Shown here: piece after piece, positions 1-8,028 of the stretch
How positions within the stretch are numbered: the first letter of the stretch is position 1
Layout of the letters: every line of letters starts with the position of its first letter
Assembly: GCA_041685835.1 (NCBI GenBank)
Contig: JAWLEX010000057.1
Location: 1 to 18,629, forward strand
Direction: 5' to 3'
From: JAIPEI01 sp041685835
GTDB lineage: Bacteria; Desulfobacterota; DSM-4660; Desulfatiglandales; HGW-15
DNA length: 18,629 nucleotides
Notes under the pieces: generated by a model
Databases searched by the model: none
Seen by the model: only the letters and a program-made list of their open reading frames with translations
What the model was told of the DNA's origin: nothing
Translations under genes and position numbers: made by a program

Positions 1-96
1 AGAGGTTGCGCGGAGGCGTACTGAAGTACGCCGCACAAGCAACCTCGCAGATTGACGCCGAGATTGGCAAAAAAGACCATTTCTGGATGGAAACTA
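1..96. repeat. Intergenic repeat unit, copy 1, with long hairpin
   Basis: This 96-bp block recurs at 148-243 with a single visible difference (A at 51, G at 198), so the two copies have a 147-bp period. It may start upstream of the window. Positions 2-46 fold as a two-tier hairpin: outer arms GAGGTTGC (2-9) and GCAACCTC (39-46), inner arms GGCGTAC (15-21) and GTACGCC (26-32) around a TGAA loop. A second hairpin runs over its end, GGAAACT (89-95) with AGTTTCC (100-106). One frame stays open across the copy to a stop near 118, but there is no start codon or ribosome binding site, so I do not call a gene. It resembles a dispersed intergenic element; function unknown. Confidence 0.85.
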
Positions 97-147
97 GCAA
101 GTTTCCAATTCAGAAATGAGGATTTTTTGTCAAGATCAAGGAAATCA

Positions 148-243
148 AGAGGTTGCGCGGAGGCGTACTGAAGTACGCCGCACAAGCAACCTCGCAGGTT
201 GACGCCGAGATTGGCAAAAAAGACCATTTCTGGATGGAAACTA
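148..243. repeat. Intergenic repeat unit, copy 2, abutting a gene start
   Basis: Second copy of the unit at 1-96. The main hairpin is intact (149-193), but the similarity stops after the GGAAACT arm at 236-242, so the second small hairpin seen in copy 1 is lost here. The next bases supply the ribosome binding site of the dehydrogenase gene at 262. The reading frame of that gene runs backwards into this repeat to a TTG at 199, which is chance read-through and not the real start. Confidence 0.85.
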
Positions 244-261
244 ATCAAGAAAGGACGCTCA

Positions 262-1902
262 ATGGCGTATTCCACCAGCCCGGACGGCGAGGAGTTCCGC
301 CTGCCTGAGGAAGAAGATTACCGTAAAGAGTATGAGTGGCTGGAGACCCTGGCCCGGGAACAGCGGGACATGGGCCGGGAGATTGTGGTGGTGATGGGAC
401 TCGGGTTTGTTGGGGCCGTTATGGCCGGGGTGGTGGCCGACTCTGTGGATTCGACCACGAAAGAGCCCGGCAAATTCGTCATCGGCATGCAGCGGCCCAG
501 CCCGAGAAGCTTCTGGAAGATCCCTTTGTTCAACCGGGGGATATCCCCGGTAAAGGCCGAGGACCCGGAAGTGGAACCCTTGATCGCCCGGTGCGTGAAC
601 GAAAAAAAGACCATGGTGGCCACTTATACCTACGACGCCCTGAATCTGGCCGATGTATTGGTAGTGGACGTCCAGTGCGACTTTCTCAAGGAGGACCTGG
701 GCAACCTGCGGAGCGGGCATGCCGACATCAGCGCACTGGAAGAGAGCTACAAGATCATAGGGCAAAAGATTAACCCCGCCTGCCTCGTCCTCACCGAGAC
801 GACCGTGCCGCCGGGAACCACCGAGTACGTGGCGTATCCCATAATCAAGAAGGCCTTCCGGAAGCGTGGTATCGAGCAGGAGCCCCTGCTGGCCCACAGT
901 TTCGAGCGGGTCATGCCGGGCCGGGAATACGTAAGGTCCGTCCGGGATTTCTGGAGGGTGTGCAGCGGTATCAACCGGGAGAGCCGGGAGCGGGTTGAGC
1001 GGTTTCTCTCTCAAGTATTGAATATTGAGGATTTCCCGCTCACGGTCATGGACCGGCCCATTGAGAGCGAGACCTGCAAGATCGTGGAGAACAGTTACAG
1101 GGCCACTATCCTGGCCTTTCTTCACGAGTGGAGCCTGTTCGCCGAGACCAACGGCGTTGATCTCATAAAGGTGATCCAGGCCATCAAGATGCGCCCCACC
1201 CACGACAACATCATCTTTCCCGGCCCCGGGATCGGGGGCTACTGCCTGCCCAAGGACGGGGGGTTGGGCCTATGGGCCTACAAGCACCTCTTGGGATTTG
1301 AGAACGACATCTTCCGGATCACGCCGGAGGCTATCAACATCAACGACACCCGGGCGCTTCATGCGGCCCAGCTCGTTCGAGACGCGCTCAGGAACATGGG
1401 GCGGATCGTGGCTGCCTCGCAGGTGGCGGTACTTGGCGTTTCCTACAGGGAAGACGTGGGAGACACCCGTTACAGCGGCTCTGAGATCCTGGTTCGAAAA
1501 CTCACTGAGATGGGGGCTGAGATGCGAGCCCACGACCCTTATGTTCAGCACTGGTGGGAGCTGGAAAAACAGTCTTCCTATCCCGCGGCCGGCACGAGCC
1601 GGTCCCGGTTCTTCCGGAACCAGGAGCATTTGGACGAGTTCACCATGACTCCCACCCTCGAGGAGGCCTTGAAGGATGCCGAGGCCGTGGTGATCGCCGT
1701 AAGGCACAAGGAGTACCTCGATCTCGAGCCCGAGGATCTGGTTGCGATGACAGGGGGACCGGTGGCGGTAATCGACTGCTTCGGCATACTGGATGACGCC
1801 CGAATCGAGCGCTACTTCGAGCTGGGCTGCGAGGTCAAGGGGCTGGGCCGGGGCCACATCAACCGTATCAAGGACCGGGTGCGGCGGCGCAAGGCGGGGT
1901 AG
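262..1902 (+). CDS. UDP-glucose/GDP-mannose dehydrogenase family protein
   Basis: A cytosolic NAD-dependent nucleotide-sugar dehydrogenase that oxidises a UDP- or GDP-sugar at C6 to the uronic acid, for cell-surface polysaccharide. Visible family marks (546 aa): Rossmann motif GLGFVG at 46-51; TVPPGTT before a HSFERVMPGR segment starting at 212, which resembles the WecC/TviB/WbpA branch; ETCKIVENSYR with the catalytic-type Lys273; and GPGIGGYCLPKD with the catalytic Cys328. I chose ATG 262 because AAAGGA lies just upstream; the longer TTG form starts inside the repeat. It is about 100 residues longer than the usual 420-440, with roughly 40 extra residues before the Rossmann fold and an insertion in the C-terminal domain. 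The GGYC motif is intermediate between the GGHC and GGSC forms. The exact sugar cannot be told. It appears to stand alone. Confidence 0.9.
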   Translation: MAYSTSPDGEEFRLPEEEDYRKEYEWLETLAREQRDMGREIVVVMGLGFVGAVMAGVVADSVDSTTKEPGKFVIGMQRPSPRSFWKIPLFNRGISPVKAEDPEVEPLIARCVNEKKTMVATYTYDALNLADVLVVDVQCDFLKEDLGNLRSGHADISALEESYKIIGQKINPACLVLTETTVPPGTTEYVAYPIIKKAFRKRGIEQEPLLAHSFERVMPGREYVRSVRDFWRVCSGINRESRERVERFLSQVLNIEDFPLTVMDRPIESETCKIVENSYRATILAFLHEWSLFAETNGVDLIKVIQAIKMRPTHDNIIFPGPGIGGYCLPKDGGLGLWAYKHLLGFENDIFRITPEAININDTRALHAAQLVRDALRNMGRIVAASQVAVLGVSYREDVGDTRYSGSEILVRKLTEMGAEMRAHDPYVQHWWELEKQSSYPAAGTSRSRFFRNQEHLDEFTMTPTLEEALKDAEAVVIAVRHKEYLDLEPEDLVAMTGGPVAVIDCFGILDDARIERYFELGCEVKGLGRGHINRIKDRVRRRKAG

Positions 1903-2011
1903 GAGTGAATGTGACACTTCGGGGAGTTTGGCGATCCGGGTTATGTTATCCCGCTGAGTAACAGGTCGTTTCTCAGCCGAAAATTTAGCTATTCACGTGT
2001 TAAATTAGGCC

Positions 2012-2040
2012 TTGACACGGTTTCGTCTTTCACTTAACAT
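2012..2040 (+). promoter_or_regulatory. Sigma70-type promoter for the liv operon
   Basis: TTGACA at 2012-2017, a 17-nt spacer, and TAACAT at 2035-2040. Transcription would begin near 2047, giving a leader of about 80 nt before the binding-protein start. It lies in the 223-nt gap between the sugar dehydrogenase and the transporter genes, in the right direction. No clear terminator for the upstream gene was found in 1903-2011; only a GCTGAG/CTCAGC stem without a T-run is visible. Confidence 0.65.
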
Positions 2041-2125
2041 CCCGTCCTTGGAGGATGAAGTATTTGTATTTGGAATGATTGGGTTTTTGCTTTCCATGGA
2101 CCATCTAAGCAGGGGAGGTGTGATG

Positions 2126-3268
2126 ATGAAAGGGAAAGGATCGCTTTTTTGTAAGGGATTAATTCTGACCGTAGGCCTGATCTTCTGCATGACTACTGCG
2201 GCGTCGGCAGCGGACACCATTCGAATCGGCGTAGCCGGCCCCTTTACCGGCGATGCAGCCGCGTACGGTGACAACATCAAGGCCGGCGTCTCGCTCAAGC
2301 TGAAGGAAATCAACGGAGCCGGCGGCATCAACGGTAAAAAGGTCGAGATCGTATGGGGTGACGACCTCTGCCAGCCTAAGGAAGGCGGGACCGTGGCCTC
2401 CAAGTTCGCCAACGACAAAAAAATGGTGGCAGTGATCGGCCATGTATGTTCGTCCGCAACGCTGGCCGGCATGCCCATATATGTGCGGGCCAAGATGCCG
2501 GTGATAAGTGCCACATCCACAAATGAGACCATCGGCCACGTCGGGAAGGGCTGGTTCTTCCGTAACTGCTACACCGACGATTTTCAGGGTGAGTACCTGG
2601 CCTCCCATGTGGTTAAGGAACTCCTCGGCCTCAAGCGGGTGGGCATATTCTATGAGAACAACGACTACGCCATCGGCCTGAAAGACAGCTTCGTGAAAGG
2701 CGCCCAGGATAGCGGACTCCAAGTGACCGGTACCGAAGCCTACATGAAAGGCGCCACGGATTTTACTCCCCAGCTTACCAAACTCCTCAGGGACGACCCG
2801 GAGACCCTTTTCCTGTGCGGATATCACCTCGAAGGCGCCCTGATCGCGGGTCAGGCCCGGAAATTGGGCTTTGAAGGGCCGCTTTTCGGAGGAGACGGAA
2901 TCGATAACGCCGATTACATCGAGATCGGCGGCGAGGCCGCGGACAATACTTACATGACCGTGCCTTTCCTGGCGCAGGCAGCAGGCCCTGAGGGCCAAAA
3001 ATTCGCCGAAGACTATAAGGAAGAGAATGGCCGCGATGTGGACTGGATGAGTGCAAACGCCTATGACTGCATGGGCATCCTGGCCTATGTGATCGAAAAG
3101 GTCGGCGCGGACCGTGAGAAGATCCGCGAAGGGCTTGCCGCCATCAACTCCCCCGAAAAAGGCTACGAAGGCGTCACCGGCCTTACATACTTCAATGAGG
3201 TGGGGGACTGTTTCAAGCCCGCGTTTGTCAAAAAGGTCGAGGGCGGTAAATTCGTTCCTGCCGAATAA
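2126..3268 (+). CDS. livK: Branched-chain amino acid ABC transporter substrate-binding protein
   Basis: Periplasmic binding protein of the LivJ/LivK (Peripla_BP_6) family, which captures branched-chain amino acids or related small carboxylates and delivers them to the LivHM permease. The 380-aa product has a clear Sec signal peptide: basic start, hydrophobic run, cleavage expected after AASA (residue 28). The mature start DTIRIGVAGPFTGDAAAYG and the downstream INGAGGINGKKVEIV are typical of the family. AGGGGAGG at 2111-2118 serves ATG 2126 at 7-nt spacing; ATG 2123 is possible but crowded. The Cys in the signal region does not fit a lipobox, so it is soluble rather than a lipoprotein. It is the first gene of the operon. 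The family also binds amides, urea and aromatic acids, so the ligand is unproven. Confidence 0.93.
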   Translation: MKGKGSLFCKGLILTVGLIFCMTTAASAADTIRIGVAGPFTGDAAAYGDNIKAGVSLKLKEINGAGGINGKKVEIVWGDDLCQPKEGGTVASKFANDKKMVAVIGHVCSSATLAGMPIYVRAKMPVISATSTNETIGHVGKGWFFRNCYTDDFQGEYLASHVVKELLGLKRVGIFYENNDYAIGLKDSFVKGAQDSGLQVTGTEAYMKGATDFTPQLTKLLRDDPETLFLCGYHLEGALIAGQARKLGFEGPLFGGDGIDNADYIEIGGEAADNTYMTVPFLAQAAGPEGQKFAEDYKEENGRDVDWMSANAYDCMGILAYVIEKVGADREKIREGLAAINSPEKGYEGVTGLTYFNEVGDCFKPAFVKKVEGGKFVPAE

Positions 3269-3292
3269 CATCGACAATCAGGGGAGATGTGA

Positions 3293-3342
3293 GATGCAGA
3301 ATGGGCGCCGCGAAATTTGTGTGGCGGCGCCCATTCTGCGTC
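3293..3342 (+). promoter_or_regulatory. Strong intercistronic hairpin between livK and livH
   Basis: GCAGAATGGGCGCCGC (3296-3311) is exactly complementary to GCGGCGCCCATTCTGC (3324-3339), giving 16 perfect base pairs around a 12-nt loop. A wobble and two further pairs extend it to 19. No T-run follows, so it is not an ordinary intrinsic terminator. In other bacteria, stable hairpins after a binding-protein gene protect its mRNA from 3' exonucleases and raise its level over the permease genes. That role is inferred here. Confidence 0.85.
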
Positions 3343-3380
3343 ATACGCGAGGTGTCCAGTGTTCACGCAGCAGCTTGTAA
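3294..3380 (+). CDS. Possible 28-codon leader-type small ORF
   Basis: ATG at 3294 follows GGGGAG (3281-3286) with a 7-nt gap, a better ribosome binding site than that of livH itself. The frame reads MQNGRREICVAAPILR then 12 more residues and stops with TAA at 3378-3380, which lies inside livH (start 3359) in another frame. Translating it would melt the hairpin at 3293-3342 and bring ribosomes across the livH start, so it could couple livH expression to translation. The peptide matches nothing I recognise, and the good site may simply be a relic. I treat this as a hypothesis. Confidence 0.25.
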   Translation: MQNGRREICVAAPILRHTRGVQCSRSSL

Positions 3381-4252
3381 ATGGTTTAACCATTGGCGGT
3401 ATCTATGCGCTGATCGCCGTGGGATACACGATGGTCTATGGCGTCATCCAGTTGATCAACTTCGCCCACGGCGAGGTATACATGCTGGGCGCCTTTTTTG
3501 CCGCGACCTTTATCATGGTCATGGGCATGCCGTTTTACATGGCGTTTATCCTGGCTATGGCCTGTGGCGCCATATGCGGCATGCTCCTGGACGTGATCGC
3601 TTACCGGCCCCTCAGGCGGTCTCCGAGGCTGGCCTGCCTGATCACTGCCATTGGAATGTCCATTTTTCTTCAGAACCTCGCCATGCTCATATGGGGTTCC
3701 CGGCCCAAGCCTTTCCCCAGCCAAAGCCTGCCTGAGTGGTTCAACACGACGTGGGTCTTCAGTCACTTCCGCTTGACCGGGTTTCATCTTTTCGTCTTCG
3801 GCGTTACGATTATTATGATGGTAGGTCTGAACCTGCTGATCAAGAAGACCCGTTTCGGCAAGGCCATGAGGGCCGTGGCCCAGAACAAGACCATGGCCGC
3901 GCTTGCCGGCATAAACGTGAACAAGGTGATCACCTTGACCTTTGCCGTGGCAGGATCAATGGGCGCGGCCGCCGGTCTCCTGGTCGGGGCCTATTACAAC
4001 TCCCTCTATCCGACTATGGGTTACGTGGCCGGGGTCAAGGCCTTTGCCGCGGCGGTGCTCGGCGGAATCGGCTCGGTTCCCGGGGCCATGCTGGGCGGTA
4101 TTGTCCTGGGCGTGGCAGAGGCCATGGGCGCCGGCTACCTGAGCAGCCTCTACCGCGACGGTATCTCTTATGGTGTTATGATTCTCGTGATCGTGTTTAT
4201 CCCGGCGGGCTTCTTCGGAGTGGTCATCAAGGAGACAAAAAAGTCGATTTAG
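3359..4252 (+). CDS. livH: Branched-chain amino acid ABC transporter permease LivH
   Basis: Inner-membrane permease, one half of the LivHM translocation channel. The 297-aa sequence is hydrophobic throughout with about eight membrane spans. It opens with the family pattern QQLVNGLTIGGIYALIAVGY, followed by INFAHGEVYMLGAF, and ends with the AVLGGIGSVPGAMLGGIVLG block seen in LivH. I chose the GTG at 3359 because GAGGTG precedes it and the N-terminus then matches family length; the frame is open back to 3317 but that would add the right arm of the hairpin. It lies 90 nt after livK, separated by the hairpin, and its stop is 10 nt from the likely livM start. Confidence 0.93.
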   Translation: MFTQQLVNGLTIGGIYALIAVGYTMVYGVIQLINFAHGEVYMLGAFFAATFIMVMGMPFYMAFILAMACGAICGMLLDVIAYRPLRRSPRLACLITAIGMSIFLQNLAMLIWGSRPKPFPSQSLPEWFNTTWVFSHFRLTGFHLFVFGVTIIMMVGLNLLIKKTRFGKAMRAVAQNKTMAALAGINVNKVITLTFAVAGSMGAAAGLLVGAYYNSLYPTMGYVAGVKAFAAAVLGGIGSVPGAMLGGIVLGVAEAMGAGYLSSLYRDGISYGVMILVIVFIPAGFFGVVIKETKKSI

Positions 4253-4262
4253 TGTGAGGACC

Positions 4263-5291
4263 ATGGACCAGAAAATAAGCAACTCGAGCAAGCTCAAAAT
4301 AGCCCTCCTGATACTGGCGCTGGTGCTGCCGGCGTTTCCATTCGTCTCGCAGCACATGCTCCATATAATCATCCTCATCTATCTCTACATGATTTTGGCT
4401 CTGGGCTTGAACATCATCCCGGGGTTCAACGGGCTGCTCGATCTGGGGTTTGTGGGGTTCTACGGTATCGGAGCGTACACGTCCGGCCTGCTGACTTACC
4501 ACTTCGGCATGTCCTACTGGATGATCATGCCCCTGGCCTTTTTGAACGGGGCCCTGTGGGGTGTATTGCTGGGGGCGCCGACGCTGCGGCTCACCGGAGA
4601 CTACTTCGCCATCGTGACTTTCGGTTTTTCCGAACTGGTGGTCCTTTTCCTGACGAACGAGATCTGGCTGACTCGCGGCCCCCTGGGCCTTCCGGGCATC
4701 CTGCCTCCGTCCATAGACCTTTCCTGGTTCGGCGGACCGGTGTGGGAGTTTCAGGGTGAACTCCCCTATTACTATCTGGCCATCGTTATGGTCCTGGGGA
4801 CCGTTTTTGTAATGCACCGAATACAGGACTCGAGGCTGGGGAGGGCCTGGTTCGCCATTAGGGATGACGAAGTGGCGGCGGTATCCTGCGGGATCAACCT
4901 GCTCGTCTACAAGGTGATCGCCTTTGGGACCAGCGCAGCCTTCGGCGCGTTGGGCGGGAGCTTTTTTGCCAGGTGGGTCACGTTCCTCTCGCCTGACATG
5001 TTCAAGTTCTGGGAGTCCTTCCTGGTTCTCTGCATGGTGGTGCTGGGCGGCATGGGCAACATCTGGGGCGTTATGGTGGGGGCGGCGGTCCTGGTCTCCT
5101 TGAGCGAGGTCCTTCGGGAAGTGCTCTCGGCTGTTGGCTTGCCTGTGGAGATCCGCTTTTTGGCCTTCGGCCTGATTATGGTGCTGGTTATGCGATACCG
5201 GCCTGCCGGCCTGATGCCCATTCCGGCTGTGGCTGCGCAGATGCGCGCCGGCAGGGTGAAACGCAAAAAAGTCAAGACAGCGGTGAGCTAG
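4263..5291 (+). CDS. livM: Branched-chain amino acid ABC transporter permease LivM
   Basis: Second inner-membrane permease of the importer, 342 aa, with spans from about residue 13 onward. Diagnostic segments are LALGLNIIPGFNGLLDLGFVGFYGIGAY near the N-terminus, LRLTGDYFAIVTFGF in the middle, and VVLGGMGNIWGVMVGAAVLV near the end. The start is uncertain: ATG 4263 has GAGGA only two bases away, while GTG 4254 would add three residues and has no clear site. Translational coupling to livH could make a good site unnecessary. The C-terminal tail is basic and cytosolic. livG follows after 4 nt. Confidence 0.93.
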   Translation: MDQKISNSSKLKIALLILALVLPAFPFVSQHMLHIIILIYLYMILALGLNIIPGFNGLLDLGFVGFYGIGAYTSGLLTYHFGMSYWMIMPLAFLNGALWGVLLGAPTLRLTGDYFAIVTFGFSELVVLFLTNEIWLTRGPLGLPGILPPSIDLSWFGGPVWEFQGELPYYYLAIVMVLGTVFVMHRIQDSRLGRAWFAIRDDEVAAVSCGINLLVYKVIAFGTSAAFGALGGSFFARWVTFLSPDMFKFWESFLVLCMVVLGGMGNIWGVMVGAAVLVSLSEVLREVLSAVGLPVEIRFLAFGLIMVLVMRYRPAGLMPIPAVAAQMRAGRVKRKKVKTAVS

Positions 5292-5295
5292 ACAT

Positions 5296-6073
5296 ATGAA
5301 GCCAATTCTTCAGATTCAGGGGGTGTCCAAGAACTTCGGCGGACTCAGGGCGCTTCAGGACATATCATTCGACATCAATCAAAACGAGATCATCGGCCTG
5401 ATCGGCCCCAATGGAGCCGGGAAGACCACGCTTTTTAACTGCGTGGCGGGGATCGAAAGACCCTCTTCAGGAAAGATACTCTTCACGGTCAACGGGAACC
5501 CTGTAGCAATCGGGGGAAAGAAGCCGGAGAAGGTAACGGCCCTGGGCATCGCCAGGACCTTTCAGAATATCCGCCTTTTCGATAATCTCAAGGTGCTGGA
5601 TAACGTCAAGATCGGACGTCACTGCCGGTTCAAATCCAACGTGTTCGGCGCCGCTTTCAAGACCCCCTCCCAGCGCCGGGAGGAGGAGGAGATCGCCGCC
5701 AGTGCCGAGGAGATTCTCGAATTCGTGGGCCTGAGGGGCCGTGGGGAGGAGATCGCCAGTTCCATGGCGTACGGCGATCAGCGCCGGCTGGAGATAGCGC
5801 GGGCACTGGCCACGGATCCTAAGCTTCTTATGCTGGACGAGCCTGCGGCCGGAATGAACCCCCAGGAAGCGCGTTCCCTCATGGATCTGATCCACCGGAT
5901 CCGCGATAAGGGCATCACTGTGCTTCTCATCGAACACGATATGAAAGTGGTCATGGGTATCTGCGAACGGGTAGTGGTGATCAACTACGGCCGGATGCTG
6001 ATGACGGGACTGCCCAGGGAAGTGCAGGGCGATCCCAGGGTGATCGAAGCCTACCTGGGAACGGGAGCATTCA

Positions 6074-6090
<17 letters not shown>
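5296..6090 (+). CDS. livG: Branched-chain amino acid ABC transporter ATPase LivG
   Basis: Cytosolic ATPase that powers the LivHM permease, 264 aa. Visible motifs: Walker A GPNGAGKT at 37-44, Q-loop Gln90 in ARTFQNIRLF, signature MAYGDQRR near 158-164, Walker B LLMLDEP at 177-183, and switch His214 in LIEHDM. The C-terminal YLG motif is typical of the LivG/LivF group. All catalytic positions appear intact. The ribosome binding site is weak and the start is 4 nt after the livM stop, which points to coupling. The 3' end overlaps livF by 17 bp. Confidence 0.95.
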
Positions 6091-6781
<691 letters not shown>

Positions 6782-6834
6782 CCCGGGAAATCCCCCAGCT
6801 GAATGCCGATGTTTTAAACGAGAGGAGAGACAGC

Positions 6835-7977
6835 ATGAGGCCTTTGGACGGCATCCGGGTAATCGAAATGGCGGGAATCGCCCCTTCGCCTTTCTGCGGT
6901 ATGATACTTGCCGACTTCGGGGCGGACGTAACAGTGGTTGATCGGCCCTCAAAGGGCGCTCCCGAGATCCCCAATGTAATGGACAGAAATCCCTTCGACA
7001 GGGGCAAAAAGTCCATTCGCATAGACCTCAAGGAGCCTGAAGGCAGAGGAATTGTGCGGAATATGATGCGAGGCGCAGACGTATTACTGGAGGGGTATCG
7101 ACCCGGCGTGATGGAGCGGCTCAACCTGGGACCCCAGGAGGTGTTTGTCGAAAACCCGGGCCTGGTCTACGCACGTCTCACCGGGTGGGGCCAGTACGGA
7201 CCTCTTGCCGCGACAGCCGGCCACGACATAGACTACATAGCGGTGTCAGGGGCCCTCTCACTGTTTCGGCGGGAAGGGGAGCCCCCCATTCCACCGTCCA
7301 ATGTCCTGGGCGACTTCGCCGGTGGGGGGCTCCTGTGCGCCCTGGGCATCCTTCTTGCCCTGACAGCAAGGCAGAGGACGGGAGAGGGGCAGGTGGTGGA
7401 TGCCGCCATGATGGACGGCGCGTCCTATCTCTGCACGCAGTTTTACGGCCTGCTGGCCAACAGGCTTATGACCTTGAACATAGGAACCAACATCCTCGAC
7501 GGCGGCGCACCGTACTACCGGACATATGAGACGGCCGATGGTGAATACATGGCGGTAGGGGCCATCGAGGAGCGATTCTACAGGGAGCTTATTGACGGAC
7601 TGGGGCTGGCCGAAGAGGACCTGCCGGAACAGAACGACAAGGCTCATTGGCCGGAAATGCAGACCCTCTTCGCCGGGGTCTTTCGCACGCGGACCCGGGA
7701 GGAGTGGACCCGGGTGTTCGAGGACCGGGACGCCTGCGTAGCGCCGGTGATGGGCCTTGACGAGGTGGAGGGCCATCCACATGCCGTGGCAAGGGGGCTC
7801 ATAACCCGCGTAGACGGCGTTAGCCAGCCGGCCCCGGCCCCGAGGCTCTCCGCCACCCCGGGCCGCGCCGAACGGGCCGGCAGCACAAGAGGAGCAGAGT
7901 CCCGCAAGGTCCTCGAAGACCTCGGTATGCCGCCCGCTCGGATTGAGGCCCTTTTTCAAAAGGGCGTTGTGGAATGA
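6835..7977 (+). CDS. Alpha-methylacyl-CoA racemase-like family III protein
   Basis: Family III CoA-transferase fold (CaiB/BaiF), 380 aa. I assign the racemase branch because the three catalytic positions of Mycobacterium tuberculosis MCR (His126, Asp156, Glu241) are matched by His130 in GHDIDY, Asp160 in GDFAGGG and Glu245 in GAIEERFY with identical spacing of 30 and 85 residues. Such enzymes interconvert (R)- and (S)-2-methylacyl-CoA by removing the alpha proton. GAGGAG precedes ATG 6835; the frame is open upstream, but that part overlaps livF. Sitting 53 nt after livF, it probably shares the transporter transcript and could act on 2-methyl-branched CoA esters from branched-chain amino acids. 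A CoA-transferase role is the main alternative. Confidence 0.88.
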   Translation: MRPLDGIRVIEMAGIAPSPFCGMILADFGADVTVVDRPSKGAPEIPNVMDRNPFDRGKKSIRIDLKEPEGRGIVRNMMRGADVLLEGYRPGVMERLNLGPQEVFVENPGLVYARLTGWGQYGPLAATAGHDIDYIAVSGALSLFRREGEPPIPPSNVLGDFAGGGLLCALGILLALTARQRTGEGQVVDAAMMDGASYLCTQFYGLLANRLMTLNIGTNILDGGAPYYRTYETADGEYMAVGAIEERFYRELIDGLGLAEEDLPEQNDKAHWPEMQTLFAGVFRTRTREEWTRVFEDRDACVAPVMGLDEVEGHPHAVARGLITRVDGVSQPAPAPRLSATPGRAERAGSTRGAESRKVLEDLGMPPARIEALFQKGVVE

Positions 7978-8028
7978 CAGAAGGTTCTGTTAAGGAAAAA
8001 CTCCGGGTAATGGAATAATGCGCCGAAC

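Noticed and set aside
1..243. CRISPR array from the 96-bp repeats
   Set aside because: Only two copies, far too long, with a spacer of 51 bp and internal hairpins; not CRISPR-like.
259..1203. Long open frame on the - strand opposite the sugar dehydrogenase
   Set aside because: It is the antisense shadow of a gene with clear family motifs; high GC in third positions keeps the opposite frame open. No motif or ribosome site.
2126..2215. Lipoprotein signal in the liv binding protein
   Set aside because: The Cys after LIF is not preceded by Gly, Ala or Ser; the AASA cleavage site fits a normal signal peptide.
2159..3277. 372-codon - strand frame opposite livK
   Set aside because: Nearly the full length of livK and no recognisable protein; the + strand gene has signal peptide, family motifs and a ribosome site.
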